Source: Candidatus Neomarinimicrobiota bacterium (GTDB taxonomy: Bacteria; Fidelibacterota; UBA8477; JABMPR01). From it: a stretch of DNA of 38,809 nt. Every line of letters starts with the position of its first letter. The first letter of the stretch is position 1. The stretch spans positions 1-38,809 of the forward strand of contig JAYEKW010000108.1 of NCBI GenBank assembly GCA_034716895.1. The letters run 5' to 3'. The notes beneath the pieces are model-generated. The model was not told the DNA's origin, searched no databases, and saw only the letters and a program-made list of their open reading frames with translations. This document shows positions 7,329 to 17,396 of this stretch, piece after piece. The position numbers were made by a program, and so were the translations under genes.

Positions 7329-8795
7329 ATGATCCGTTTTACAATTCTTATGCTGTCCTGTCTTACTCTGTTTGGTACTCCCAGGCGACCTGCCTGGGTT
7401 GACACACCACCGCATGCTCCTCACCTGTATCAGGGGTTCGGTGTCGCTGATAAAAGTGGTTCTGCCGAAGAAGACCGACAAAGAGCGGATCAGAACGCCC
7501 GGGCTGAGCTCATCCAGCAGATCAGCTCCACCATCAGCTCTGAAGTTAGCTCGTATTATCAGGAAACTGCCGGTGCCAGTGAGGAGGATCTTGACGTTTT
7601 CACTTCGCTCTCCAGCTCCTATGCCGTAGCAACTCTTGAAGGGATGCAGATCGTTGATCGGTATTATGACAGAAAACATAAGCTATACTATAGCTATGCT
7701 ACCCTCTCGCGGACTGAGTTCCAGTCCCAAATGACCCGTCGAGCCGGGACAGCCAAATTATACGCCGGGGAAAGATTCAACTATGCTCAGCAAGCCATCA
7801 AAAACGGAAATATAAGTAGTGCTCTCAACCATTTAAGTGAAGCACTGGGACACGTCCTGGTGGCTCAATCCATCGTTAAAAGACATCTGGATGGCGATCT
7901 GGATAATGATGGTATCACAGAATTCCTGGATGCCGGCTTGAGTCACGAAATAGCCACGCTGATCCACAAAACCCGCTTCATCAAGTTTGCCGGAGATGGC
8001 CAAAAGGGTGAACGGGATCAAGCACTTCCCCATCCATTTACCGGTCGGGTTTACTTTGAATATAATGGAATGGAAATTCCAGCGGCAAACACCCCCCTGT
8101 CTGTATCACTAGAGGGAGCCACCGGTGATTTCAGCTCAATCATCAATACCGATGCCGATGGAAAATATCAAGTCCGGATCAACCGGATTATCTCGGCCTC
8201 CACCCCAGATCCTCAGGTTAAAATTCATTTCTATTTACCTCACCTGTCATTACTAAGTGGCGCAAATGCCAAAGACCTGGCTATTTTGATCTCCGGAAGC
8301 GCTAATTATAATTTTAGCATTGATGTGCTTGCCTCCATCAAAATCTTCGTGAGAGTTCTGGAAGAGATCAATGGTGAGCGTGTAACTAGACCAAAGAGTG
8401 AAGCTCTGCTTATCAAAGCTCTGATCAGCCAGAAGTATAAAGTGATGGATGCCATGCGGATCTCCCGATCTATCTCTATTGATGACCTGGACTTTTCGCT
8501 TTACTATGAAGAATATGACACCATGGTGGAATCGCTATCACTCCATGCCAACTACGCCATTGTGGGGCTGATCTCTTCGGAGACATCCAGTACTGGCACT
8601 CTGAACTATGCCCACGCCTCAGCTAAGATCAACGTTATTGACCTGAGTACCGGACGGATCCTGTCATCTGGAAGTCAATCCAATATCAAGGCTGCTGGAA
8701 ATACTGAGCATAAAGCCAACACATCGGCGCTGAAAAAATGTGCTTACGCCGCAATCACTGATATTATGCGAGGGTTGAAAACCTCTTTAAAGTAA
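7329..8795 (+). CDS. Exported LPP20/FlgT-like protein, 488 aa
   Basis: The N-terminus (MIRFTILMLSCLTLFG) is a signal peptide. It contains a Cys at residue 11, but the preceding residues do not make a good lipobox. Residues about 20-140 look like the LPP20 domain: PAWVDTPP, then GFGVADKSG, then an Ala/Asn/Arg helix NARAELIQQISSTISSEV and a later TLEGMQIVDRYYD. LPP20 and the related FlgT N-domain are envelope proteins of poorly known function. The C-terminal 150 residues (KYKVMDAMRIS ... YAIVGLIS ... AKINVIDLSTGRIL) resemble the CsgG/TolB-like fold found in FlgT-type proteins. An SD (GAGAGGA) precedes the ATG. The gene begins 37 bp after the IS end, so its native promoter may have been displaced. 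Confidence 0.65.
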   Translation: MIRFTILMLSCLTLFGTPRRPAWVDTPPHAPHLYQGFGVADKSGSAEEDRQRADQNARAELIQQISSTISSEVSSYYQETAGASEEDLDVFTSLSSSYAVATLEGMQIVDRYYDRKHKLYYSYATLSRTEFQSQMTRRAGTAKLYAGERFNYAQQAIKNGNISSALNHLSEALGHVLVAQSIVKRHLDGDLDNDGITEFLDAGLSHEIATLIHKTRFIKFAGDGQKGERDQALPHPFTGRVYFEYNGMEIPAANTPLSVSLEGATGDFSSIINTDADGKYQVRINRIISASTPDPQVKIHFYLPHLSLLSGANAKDLAILISGSANYNFSIDVLASIKIFVRVLEEINGERVTRPKSEALLIKALISQKYKVMDAMRISRSISIDDLDFSLYYEEYDTMVESLSLHANYAIVGLISSETSSTGTLNYAHASAKINVIDLSTGRILSSGSQSNIKAAGNTEHKANTSALKKCAYAAITDIMRGLKTSLK

Positions 8796-8935
8796 CTTTT
8801 TCAGACAGCGCAATTCTTTGATTCTGTGGAACATGGGGAATTGAAGCCAGCATTGCATATTCCAAAAATACTTTTACTTTTTGCGATCAAATATTCAAAT
8901 CGTCTTACCGTGATAAATAGAAAAGATCGGGTATC

Positions 8936-9826
8936 ATGAAGCAACTCATTATTTACAATCCCTGGGCGGGACATGGTCATGCCGGAAAAATACTTCCGGA
9001 GATCAAAGCCTATCTGGATAAGCTGGAAATACCCCATGACATTCTGATCACAGAACATCAAGGGCATGGTATTGAATTGACCAGAACAGCCGACTTCAGC
9101 CAGTATTCAGGTATTCTAGCAGCTGGAGGCGATGGAACCCTCTTTGAGGTAATCAACGGATACTATCAAAATGCCTCTGCTACTAAAACACCAATTGGTG
9201 TGATACCGGTGGGAACCGGAAATGCCTTTGTCCGGGATATGGATTTGCATCGCCAAGACTGGAAACCGGCTTTGGATGTCATCAAGACTGGAATAACCCG
9301 AAAATTTGATGTAGGTCATTTTACCACCGAAGGTCAGACCTGGTATTATTTGAATATTCTTGGTTTAGGGATCGTAGCTGATATTGGGGCAACGGCCCTC
9401 AAAATGAAGGCCTTGGGTAATATCTCATATACTCTAGGCAGCTTATACCATATACTAAAACTGAAACCTTATCATATCAGGCTTGAGGTCGATGGTCAGG
9501 TGCTGGAACGGGAAAATGTTTTCGTTGAGATCTCAAACACCCGTTATACAGCCAATTTCCTCATGGCTCCAGCAGCTAAAACTGACGATGGCTTGCTGGA
9601 TGTAACCATTCTGGGTCCCAAAGGAAGGATCGGTCTAATGCGTAGTTTTCCAAAGATCATTACTGGCGAACACATCCATATGAAAGAAGTGGAGTGCTTT
9701 CAGGCCAGTCATATCAGGGTTGAAACCAGTATCCCCAAGATTCTGACTCCTGACGGTGAGTTAATGGGAACCACTCCCATAGAAGTCAATTGCTTAAAAC
9801 AAGCGATTGATGTTTTCTGGAGATGA
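8936..9826 (+). CDS. Diacylglycerol kinase-family lipid kinase
   Basis: The 296-aa length is normal for the YegS/DgkB/BmrU-type lipid kinase family. The nucleotide-binding motif GGDGT is at residues 64-68 (AAGGDGTLFEVING). The second conserved motif PVGTGNAF (91-98) follows, and the start NPWAGHGHAGK matches the family's NPxAG opening. The C-terminal domain (APAAKTDDGLLDVTILGP) is the expected beta-sandwich half. These enzymes phosphorylate diacylglycerol, sphingoid bases or related lipids at the inner membrane face. The exact substrate cannot be read from sequence. It overlaps the PlsC-type gene by 4 bp (ATGA), so both probably act in the same phospholipid pathway: phosphatidate formation by either kinase or acyltransferase. 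Confidence 0.85.
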   Translation: MKQLIIYNPWAGHGHAGKILPEIKAYLDKLEIPHDILITEHQGHGIELTRTADFSQYSGILAAGGDGTLFEVINGYYQNASATKTPIGVIPVGTGNAFVRDMDLHRQDWKPALDVIKTGITRKFDVGHFTTEGQTWYYLNILGLGIVADIGATALKMKALGNISYTLGSLYHILKLKPYHIRLEVDGQVLERENVFVEISNTRYTANFLMAPAAKTDDGLLDVTILGPKGRIGLMRSFPKIITGEHIHMKEVECFQASHIRVETSIPKILTPDGELMGTTPIEVNCLKQAIDVFWR

Positions 9827-10542
9827 GAATCCTCCGGTCTCTTTACTACTGGGTGATCGCCCTGGGCTACTTTGGTCCAGTTTTATTCATATTGATCTTG
9901 CGAACCTTCATCCAAAAACCAGAGCGATATGACCCCTGGTTAAGACGCCGGGTCATCACCCTTTTTAAAATTCTGGGCAGTGAACCCAGAGTAGAGTTTG
10001 CTGAGACCATCCCCCAGGATCGTCCACTTATTTTCATGGCTAATCACTCCAGCCTGCTGGATATTCCGCTCATGAAAGCAGTTATTCCCTTGTATTTCAT
10101 TGGAATTGTGGCTCATGATCAAATGGATTATTTTCTGTACGGACCCGCTGTCCGTCGCATTGGAAGTATTCCTATTCACCGAGATAATATTCGGCTTTCA
10201 CTTAAAAGTTTTGCCGCAGCAAAAAAACTATTAGACAGGGGCATTCATATCACTGTACTGCCAGAGGGTAGTCGTTCAAAAGATGGGTTACTGCTACCTT
10301 TTAAAAAATTACCCTTTCGTTTTGCCCGGGAAAGTGGCGCCAGTATTGTACCAATTGCCATTTCGGGGGTTTTTTCCATGAAAAACAAAGGGTCACTACA
10401 TTTATACCCGGGACAGATCCATGTCCGATTCGGTCCCGTTATACAGGCTGAAAAGATTGCGAATCTGGATATTGATGATCTGATGGAGCTAACCCGTAAA
10501 CGTATCTCTTCCCGACTCGAACCCTTTGAGGCTGGTCAATGA
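9823..10542 (+). CDS. plsC: 1-acyl-glycerol-3-phosphate acyltransferase (PlsC family)
   Basis: The catalytic HX4D motif is NHSSLLD (residues 74-80), and the substrate-binding motif is LPEGSRS (146-152), both standard for lysophosphatidate acyltransferases. A hydrophobic segment at residues about 8-27 would anchor the protein in the inner membrane. The length (239 aa) is normal. The ATG overlaps the stop of the lipid kinase gene (ATGA), implying translational coupling. The family transfers an acyl group to the sn-2 position of lysophosphatidic acid. A genome may hold several paralogues, so this one could act on another acceptor such as an ornithine or glycan lipid. Confidence 0.85.
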   Translation: MRILRSLYYWVIALGYFGPVLFILILRTFIQKPERYDPWLRRRVITLFKILGSEPRVEFAETIPQDRPLIFMANHSSLLDIPLMKAVIPLYFIGIVAHDQMDYFLYGPAVRRIGSIPIHRDNIRLSLKSFAAAKKLLDRGIHITVLPEGSRSKDGLLLPFKKLPFRFARESGASIVPIAISGVFSMKNKGSLHLYPGQIHVRFGPVIQAEKIANLDIDDLMELTRKRISSRLEPFEAGQ

Positions 10543-10620
10543 GAATCAGTTCAACCTATATTAACCGAGAGCCAGTTTCCCTCAAGCAAAAGTTCAACAC
10601 CAACATGAAAGAGGTAATGT

Positions 10621-12093
10621 ATGCAGAAAATATTTCCATGGTTAATAACTGTAAGTATCTGTTTGATGGTAGTGCTTAATATGTGCAGTACTCAGGTTAT
10701 ACCCGAGCATCAAATGACTACACCAGAGCAGATCCAGACCTTGATCAAAACAGGTGAATTTACTGCAGCAACTGAGTCCATCGAGCATTATCTGCAACAG
10801 CCAGCCCTGTCTGAGACAGACCGCAGAGCACTCCTGTTCGACATTGAGCGCATGCAGCGGATCCGCAAAGATTTTGGTGCTACCGAGCAGTCTGTCGTAG
10901 AGTTTATTCGCGAGTATTATCCTGATGTCACCCAGGCCGATCTGCTCCGTTGGGAATCCGCAAGATCAATTGAGGTCAGGTTGATCGATGGACAAAAGCA
11001 TTATTTCGACCGAGCCGCCCGCAATCTTTTTCGAATCGATCCCGAGATGAAACAAATCTGGAGCGCTGCTCATCCTGATAAACAGATCACATCCGGTTCA
11101 GGTACAAAATTGGATCTGGATGTTCATAATGCGGCGGTAATCCAGGCGGCAACCCTTTCTCAAACGCAATATGTTGAACCCAAGCGTATCCGGATCAAAC
11201 AAAGCGTGGAAGTAAATGCCAACGCAGTCCCCCCCGGTGAGATCATTAAATGCTGGATACCTTATCCGCGTCACATTGCCGGACGCCAGGAACGGATCAA
11301 GTTCATAGGAAGCATGCCCAACCAACATACCCTGGCTCCTGAAAATGCGCTTCAGCGAACCATCTTCATGGAAAAGACCGCCATAGCTGATGCAACCACT
11401 CTTTTCACTGTTGAATATGAGCTCACTACCCATGGAGTCCATCAAACTATCGATCCAGACTCTGTCACAGCCTTAAAACCAGGTAATGTGCTGCAGACCT
11501 ACTTACAAGAGAAAGCACCTCATATTGTATTTACTCCTGAATTGCGAAAACTTTCCCGAAGCATCGTTGGTGACGAGCAAAACCCTTATCGTGTGGCTCA
11601 GTTACTCTTTGCCTGGATCGATGAACATACACCATGGGCTTCTGCCAGAGAATATTCCACCATTAAATGTATTCCTGAATACGCCTTTGAGAATGGTCAC
11701 GGAGACTGCGGAATCCAGACCCTGCTCTTCATGACACTCTGTCGTATGAATGGCATTCCCACTCGCTGGCAATCAGGCTGGGAATTGCAACCACCTGACG
11801 ACAGCATGCACGACTGGGGCATGATTTACTTCGAGCCCTATGGGTGGGTACCCATGGATATAACCTATGGATTACGAAAAAGTGACGACTCTATTTTAAA
11901 ATGGTTTTATCTAAGTGGTATGGATAGCTACCGAATAATCTTTAATGATGGTTATGGCGAATCCTTTTTCCCAAATAAAACTCATTTTAGGTCAGAAACA
12001 GTCGATAGTCAAAGGGGTGAAGTAGAGTGGGCCGGCGATAACCTTTATTTTGACCAATGGAGCTGGAATTTCGACTGGGAGATCCTTGAATAA
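10621..12093 (+). CDS. Exported transglutaminase-like protein
   Basis: This 490-aa protein has an N-terminal hydrophobic signal/anchor (residues 5-21) ending in NMCST. The Cys is not in a good lipobox. Residues about 150-300 look like a beta-rich domain seen before the core in bacterial transglutaminase-like proteins (KRIRIKQSVEVNANAVPPGE). The core at about 310-440 has the papain-like triad: Cys363 in HGDCGIQ, His397 in MHDWG and Asp413 in PMDITYG. Bacterial members are usually periplasmic cysteine proteases or amide-modifying enzymes of unknown substrate, not true cross-linkers. It follows the PlsC gene on the same strand after 78 bp and may share its transcript. Confidence 0.8.
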   Translation: MQKIFPWLITVSICLMVVLNMCSTQVIPEHQMTTPEQIQTLIKTGEFTAATESIEHYLQQPALSETDRRALLFDIERMQRIRKDFGATEQSVVEFIREYYPDVTQADLLRWESARSIEVRLIDGQKHYFDRAARNLFRIDPEMKQIWSAAHPDKQITSGSGTKLDLDVHNAAVIQAATLSQTQYVEPKRIRIKQSVEVNANAVPPGEIIKCWIPYPRHIAGRQERIKFIGSMPNQHTLAPENALQRTIFMEKTAIADATTLFTVEYELTTHGVHQTIDPDSVTALKPGNVLQTYLQEKAPHIVFTPELRKLSRSIVGDEQNPYRVAQLLFAWIDEHTPWASAREYSTIKCIPEYAFENGHGDCGIQTLLFMTLCRMNGIPTRWQSGWELQPPDDSMHDWGMIYFEPYGWVPMDITYGLRKSDDSILKWFYLSGMDSYRIIFNDGYGESFFPNKTHFRSETVDSQRGEVEWAGDNLYFDQWSWNFDWEILE

Positions 12094-12145
12094 TCCGGGC
12101 AGTGAAAAAAAAGGCATTGATAACCAGGTTAAAAAGACAATATTC

Positions 12146-12168
12146 CCACTTCATTTCAACTGAAGTGG
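12146..12168 (+). other. Hairpin in the leader of the hybrid sensor kinase gene
   Basis: An 8-bp perfect stem CCACTTCA/TGAAGTGG has a 7-nt loop. It is not followed by a T tract, so it is not a typical terminator. It lies 82 bp before the next start codon. Confidence 0.35.
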
Positions 12169-12249
12169 AAGTAAACTCAATATGCGTCGTGAAAATGGCA
12201 TCATAGAGACCCATCAAAACCCTTCCTTTAATCCTACAGGAAAAAATTC

Positions 12250-15200
12250 ATGAGTAAGACAAAAGTCCTGGTTGTTGAAGACGAACGCCTCATAGCCGAA
12301 AACAGCGCTATTATCCTGAATAGACTGGGCTATGAAGTTGGAAGAATCTGTTCCAATACAAAAGCTGCTCAAATTGAGATCCAGAACAATCGTCCAGATA
12401 TTGTACTGGTGGATATCCTGTTGCACGGAGAGGACGATGGGATCGCCTTTGCAGATAGTCTGCGACACGAACACGATATCCCCTTTGTGTTCGTAACCGC
12501 CACTTCAGATAAAACCATTCTTGAACGGGCAAAAGTAACATCGCCCTATGGCTACATCATCAAACCATTCAATGAGAAGGATCTTCATTCCAACATTGAA
12601 ATGGCTCTTTATAAATTCAATACTGAAACCAAAATAGAGCATCTCAACCAAATGCTCTATACCTTAAATGATATCGGTCATATGGGTGACAAGGCAGTTA
12701 ATGAAACTGACTATCTCAATAAGCTCTGCCAAATATTGACCCGCTTTCCAGCCTTCCAATTCTCCTGGGCAGGTCTCATTGACAGTGACATCAATCTTAA
12801 CTACGAGACTTCAGCCAGTCAACTGGATCTTCCTGAAGGAATTCACCCACTTCTATCAGATGGTACTTTGTCCCGGTGTGTTCGTCTCGCTTTGGAAAAT
12901 TCAAAAGTTTCAGTTGCCCACTATCCTGACGAGGCTTGTGGCACTTGTATCATGAAAAAACATTTCACAGGCAAACCAATTATCAATGTACGCATTGCTT
13001 GTGAAGATCACATATATGGAGTTCTTTCAACAGTCGTTTTACCTTCCCTGGCATCAAATGCAGAGTTTCTCCGTCTTTTTGCTGAACTGGCCCATAAGGT
13101 CGGCAGCAAATTTCATGCTTTAGCCACCAAAATACAAGTTGGGCAAGCCCGTCTGGCACTGGCGCGAAGTGAAGAGCGTTTTCAACGGTTAACCGAGATC
13201 GCACAGGATATGATCATGGTTCATGATCTTGATGGGAGGATCAGCTATTTCAATCCATCATGCATTGGGTTACTGGGTTACTCTGTCGAGGATATCGCTG
13301 GAAAAAGTATAGAAAGCTTCATTGCTCCTCGTTCGCTGCCAGAAATGGATGAGCGTGTCAAGGAACGGCTAAGAGGAAATCATGAGACACTTCGCTATGA
13401 AATATTTCTTGTATCAAAAGCTGGTGAAGAGATTCCCCTGGAGATCAGCGCTAACCCAATTGTGGAACAGGGAAAGATCACCAGTTTTCTGCTAATTGGG
13501 CGTGATATGCGTGAACGAAAACAACAGATCGCCCAACTTCAACAATTGTCTAGAGTGGTTGAACAGAGTCCAACAGCAATTCTCATTACCGATCCCGATG
13601 GACTGATCACCTATATAAACCCAAAATTTGTAACCATGACCGGGTACACTCTGGATGATGTTGTGGGTAAGTTTCCAACCTTGTTGCAGACTGATCATGA
13701 TTCTGCTGATTTTATCAGGGAACTGAAGGCAACGACCAAACGGGGAGATATCTGGCGTGGGGAATATGAGACCCAACGCAGAAACCAGGAAAAGTTTTGG
13801 GTGAATGTCACGGTCTCTGGTCTTTTGAGCGAGGAAGGCCTCTCCAGTTTCATCGCAATCATCGAAGATATTAGCGAAAAGAAACAAGCTGAGCTGGAGT
13901 TAGAGCACTCCAAACAAAGCTATGTAGGCATTTTTAACTCTACCAGTGATGCTATCTTCCTGTTGGATGAAGAAGGCAAATTTATAGATGTAAACAACGG
14001 TGCGGTTGAAATGTATGGGTATGAACGCGAATACTTCAAGGGAAAGACCCCGGCAGATCTCTCTGCTGATGGTTACAACGATCTCAACGAGCTCAGAGCC
14101 GCCAACAGAAGAGCTTTTAATGGGAAGCCTCAAAGATTTGAATTCTGGGGTAAACGCAAGAATGGAAAGTTTTTTCCAAAAGATGTTCAGGTCAATAAAG
14201 TACATTATTTTGGGAAAGAGATCTTACTGGTTACAGCACGAGATATCAGTGATCGAAAAAAGGCCGAAGAAGAGCTTCATGAAGTAGCCCAAAAAGCTGA
14301 GAGATCAGAGGAAGTAAAGGGTTACTTCCTGGCCAATATGTCCCATGAGATCAGAACGCCTCTAACCTCCATCGTGGGCTATATCGATCTTATTTTCAAT
14401 CGAATCAAACGTCATCTTTCAGAACAGGATATGGAATATTTTGACATTATCCACCGTAATAGTGATCGGCTGACCAGAACGGTCCACTCCATAATCGATC
14501 TCAGTCAAATAGAGGCAGGGGTCACCACCCTGGAAATGGATGCAATTGACCTGACAGCAGTTGTAAATAATATTTACATCGATCAAAAAGTAGCTGCTCA
14601 TAATAAACAGATCAAATTCATTTACCATAAACCAGCTGAATCTTTTTGGATCTCAGGGGATAAAAATATACTTACTGGAGCTATTTCAAATCTGGTGGAC
14701 AATGCCATCAATTACACGAATGAAGGGCAAGTGGATCTCTTCCTGACAGCAGAAAATAAAAACAATTATTTATTGGAAATACGAGATACCGGTATTGGTA
14801 TTGCCGAAGATGCTATCAAGAGTATTTTTGACAGTTTCAGCCAGGAAAGTATGGGTTATACGAAAGACTATCAGGGACTGGGGCTCGGTCTGACCATAGC
14901 AAAAAAGAATTTTGAACTGCATGATCTGAGGATCGAAGTTGAGAGTGAGAAAGGACGGGGTTCATCCTTTTTTGTTCGATTCCCGGTAAGAGATGCTGAT
15001 GATTCAGTTATAGTTCCCGAACCAGCACCTGAAATTCCTGAAATTCAACATTCCAATGAAGTGACCAATACTGAGATTGAGACTAAAGTTGAACATACCA
15101 GAGAGAATATCCTGATCGTGGAAGATGATGAAAATGCTCAACGGCTTTTTGGCTTATTCTTAAAAGATCACTATGTTGTATACTTCGCTTCCACCGTCGC

Positions 15201-15465
15201 CCAAGGTCGTGATCGACTGAATTCGACCCCCATTGATCTGGTGGTTACTGACCTCTCATTGATCGGGGGTGAAGATGGTTTAGCCTTGGTACGATGGGTG
15301 CGAAAACAGGAGCGCTTTAATAAAATGCCGGTGATCGCTTTAACTGCTCATGCATTCGTATCTGACCGTGGTAAATGTATGGATGCCGGTTGTAATGATT
15401 TTATAACTAAACCCATCTTTCGAGCGCAGCTATTGGAGATCATCCAGCAGAACATGGTTATTTGA
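12250..15465 (+). CDS. Hybrid sensor histidine kinase: REC-GAF-PAS-PAS-PAS-HisKA-HATPase-REC
   Basis: A 1071-aa soluble protein with no membrane segment. Order: receiver domain (about 4-122, phospho-acceptor Asp55 in LVDILL, conserved Lys in YIIKPF); a GAF-like region (about 140-300, with several Cys including ACGTC); three PAS domains (about 308-420, 430-545 and 555-675, each with the DxxGxIxxxN pattern); HisKA (His699 in NMSHEIRTPL); HATPase (about 800-915, NLVDNAINY, RDTGIGI, GLGLGL); and a C-terminal receiver (about 955-1070, Asp1001 in VVTDLSL, Lys in FITKP). The N-terminal receiver before the sensors suggests input from another kinase. The output partner is not in the window. The gene converges on the diguanylate cyclase gene 41 bp away. 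Confidence 0.9.
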   Translation: MSKTKVLVVEDERLIAENSAIILNRLGYEVGRICSNTKAAQIEIQNNRPDIVLVDILLHGEDDGIAFADSLRHEHDIPFVFVTATSDKTILERAKVTSPYGYIIKPFNEKDLHSNIEMALYKFNTETKIEHLNQMLYTLNDIGHMGDKAVNETDYLNKLCQILTRFPAFQFSWAGLIDSDINLNYETSASQLDLPEGIHPLLSDGTLSRCVRLALENSKVSVAHYPDEACGTCIMKKHFTGKPIINVRIACEDHIYGVLSTVVLPSLASNAEFLRLFAELAHKVGSKFHALATKIQVGQARLALARSEERFQRLTEIAQDMIMVHDLDGRISYFNPSCIGLLGYSVEDIAGKSIESFIAPRSLPEMDERVKERLRGNHETLRYEIFLVSKAGEEIPLEISANPIVEQGKITSFLLIGRDMRERKQQIAQLQQLSRVVEQSPTAILITDPDGLITYINPKFVTMTGYTLDDVVGKFPTLLQTDHDSADFIRELKATTKRGDIWRGEYETQRRNQEKFWVNVTVSGLLSEEGLSSFIAIIEDISEKKQAELELEHSKQSYVGIFNSTSDAIFLLDEEGKFIDVNNGAVEMYGYEREYFKGKTPADLSADGYNDLNELRAANRRAFNGKPQRFEFWGKRKNGKFFPKDVQVNKVHYFGKEILLVTARDISDRKKAEEELHEVAQKAERSEEVKGYFLANMSHEIRTPLTSIVGYIDLIFNRIKRHLSEQDMEYFDIIHRNSDRLTRTVHSIIDLSQIEAGVTTLEMDAIDLTAVVNNIYIDQKVAAHNKQIKFIYHKPAESFWISGDKNILTGAISNLVDNAINYTNEGQVDLFLTAENKNNYLLEIRDTGIGIAEDAIKSIFDSFSQESMGYTKDYQGLGLGLTIAKKNFELHDLRIEVESEKGRGSSFFVRFPVRDADDSVIVPEPAPEIPEIQHSNEVTNTEIETKVEHTRENILIVEDDENAQRLFGLFLKDHYVVYFASTVAQGRDRLNSTPIDLVVTDLSLIGGEDGLALVRWVRKQERFNKMPVIALTAHAFVSDRGKCMDAGCNDFITKPIFRAQLLEIIQQNMVI

Positions 15466-15506
15466 TCTGATCTGAGTGCCGTTTAGAAATGAAATTGGTA
15501 TAACAG

Positions 15507-17396
15507 CTATTCCTCCAGATTTCGCTCCACTCGGTCACGGCCGTTCCCTTTAGCCTGATAAAGCGCCCGATCTGCCGCCTGCAGGAGCAGATTAGGATTA
15601 CTGTCCCGATCCGGAACCAAAGTTGCCACACCCAGACTTAAGGTTACCACTGAGGCCATTTTTGAAGACTTATGCTCAATATTCAAGTTACGAACATTCT
15701 GTCTGACGAGTTCAGCGATCTGACTGGCTCCTTCAATTCCTGTTTCAGGCAGTACCAGGCAAAATTCTTCGCCCCCATAACGAGCAGCTAGATCACCAGG
15801 TCGATTCACCGAGTCTTGAATGGCATTGGCGACCTGGACCAGACAATCATCACCCTGTTGATGACCATAGGTATCATTGAACAGTTTGAAGTGGTCTATA
15901 TCACTAAGTACGACACTAAGCGGTCTTTTTTCGCGCAGCATGCGCTTCCATTCACGATCAAGCTCTTCATCCATTCGTCGACGATTTGCAATACCCGTAA
16001 GACCATCTATTCGCGATAGTTCTTTGAGTCGCTCATTGGCGATCTGGAGTTCCTCAGTACGTTCTTTGACCAGTTCCCCCAAGTGATCCCGATGTTGAAG
16101 CACTTCCTGTTCTGCGGCTCTACGAACCTCAATTTCTGCTTCGAATGCTGTATTGGTTTGCTCCAGTTTGATGCGCTGGGTATCAATGGTATTAAAGGCT
16201 TTTGAAAAACGGATCGATATTAAAAAAGCCTGAGTGAGAATAAAGATCAGAATGCCAAAAGAGATCAGATGTCCCGTCTGGATTACATTGCTGACATAAA
16301 GCATATCATTAAGGAATGTGAACACGATCGCCATGAATCCAATGAGGATCATCCCTGAGCCCTCTTCTCCTCTTAAGAATGCCAAGGTCAGGCCATAAAT
16401 CACATAGCCGATTGTGAGCAGGCTGAATGGCTGAAAATAGACCAGGGAAAAAGAGAAGGTCAGTACTTGTGTGACCAGAACTAAAAGTACAAAAGCGGCC
16501 GATATCCCAGCGATAATTTGGGTAGCCAGCTTGCCGATCTCATCTGGGAATTGCACTCTGATGAATAGAATGAATATTGCGATCCCTGAATAATAACTGA
16601 GGTATTCGATTTTTACCAGAAACTGCCAGGGTAATAATGGCCAGAGCTGATGCAGAAAGATCTCTCCAGTTGTCAATGTTCTCAATGCGATTATCAGACA
16701 AAACAAGCCAAAGTATAAAGCGGATCTGTCGCGAGTACGCAGAGAGAAAATGCCGAGGTGATAGATTCCCATCACAAAAATAGCACCAAAGATCAACAGT
16801 TCGCGCCCCAATCGGCTTTCCCTGTGTCGCTGAACTTCGGTTACTTTGCCAAAAATCACTGATTCCCAAAGTCCACCTAATCGATGATGATAATTAGACA
16901 CATCTATTCTCAGTTGGATCAGGTTTGCCTGTTCCCCCAGGTCAAAGACTCGAGGTTCATAGGTTGGGCTGGCCAGAGCAGTATCGGTGGAATAGATCCC
17001 AATACTACCTACCAACTGCTCATTCACAAAAAGATTATAGGCTGTTCCTACTGTGGGGAGTTCAAGAGCGTAATGGGCTGGAGACTCAGGCAACAGGACA
17101 GTTAAAGAATAGGATCCTGCGCCAGACCCTGAAAGTTTTTGTCCAGCATAACGATAGCCATTCCAGGAATCAGGCACTTCGATCTTGATATAATTCTCAG
17201 TTAACCCTTCTGGGAGCGGGTTATTCCAAACAAACCGCCACTCACCATCAAGCCCTATCTGTTGATCAAAGCTGAAATTCCTCAGATCTATGACACCATC
17301 GCTGGCAGAGAACTTTTCCGATCCTCCACAATTCATAATCAGTATGCTGATGGCTAGCAAAATCAATAGGTAAACAGGATTTGATTGTGGTCTCAT
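15507..17396 (-). CDS. 7TM-DISM membrane diguanylate cyclase (GGDEF)
   Basis: This 629-aa protein has an N-terminal signal/anchor ending in MNCGGS (possible lipidation, not a perfect lipobox). A periplasmic jelly-roll sensor region follows (about 35-185, DGEWRFVW ... IEVPDSWNGY ... YNLFVNEQLVGSIG), then about seven membrane helices (195-390) as in 7TMR-DISM receptors, a coiled coil (400-455) and a GGDEF domain. The active site is GGEEF (541-545). The inhibitory I-site RxxD is present as RPGD (532-535), so product feedback is likely. It should make cyclic di-GMP in response to an external ligand, often carbohydrate-like in this receptor class. The ligand here is unknown. Confidence 0.9.
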   Translation of the reverse strand: MRPQSNPVYLLILLAISILIMNCGGSEKFSASDGVIDLRNFSFDQQIGLDGEWRFVWNNPLPEGLTENYIKIEVPDSWNGYRYAGQKLSGSGAGSYSLTVLLPESPAHYALELPTVGTAYNLFVNEQLVGSIGIYSTDTALASPTYEPRVFDLGEQANLIQLRIDVSNYHHRLGGLWESVIFGKVTEVQRHRESRLGRELLIFGAIFVMGIYHLGIFSLRTRDRSALYFGLFCLIIALRTLTTGEIFLHQLWPLLPWQFLVKIEYLSYYSGIAIFILFIRVQFPDEIGKLATQIIAGISAAFVLLVLVTQVLTFSFSLVYFQPFSLLTIGYVIYGLTLAFLRGEEGSGMILIGFMAIVFTFLNDMLYVSNVIQTGHLISFGILIFILTQAFLISIRFSKAFNTIDTQRIKLEQTNTAFEAEIEVRRAAEQEVLQHRDHLGELVKERTEELQIANERLKELSRIDGLTGIANRRRMDEELDREWKRMLREKRPLSVVLSDIDHFKLFNDTYGHQQGDDCLVQVANAIQDSVNRPGDLAARYGGEEFCLVLPETGIEGASQIAELVRQNVRNLNIEHKSSKMASVVTLSLGVATLVPDRDSNPNLLLQAADRALYQAKGNGRDRVERNLEE

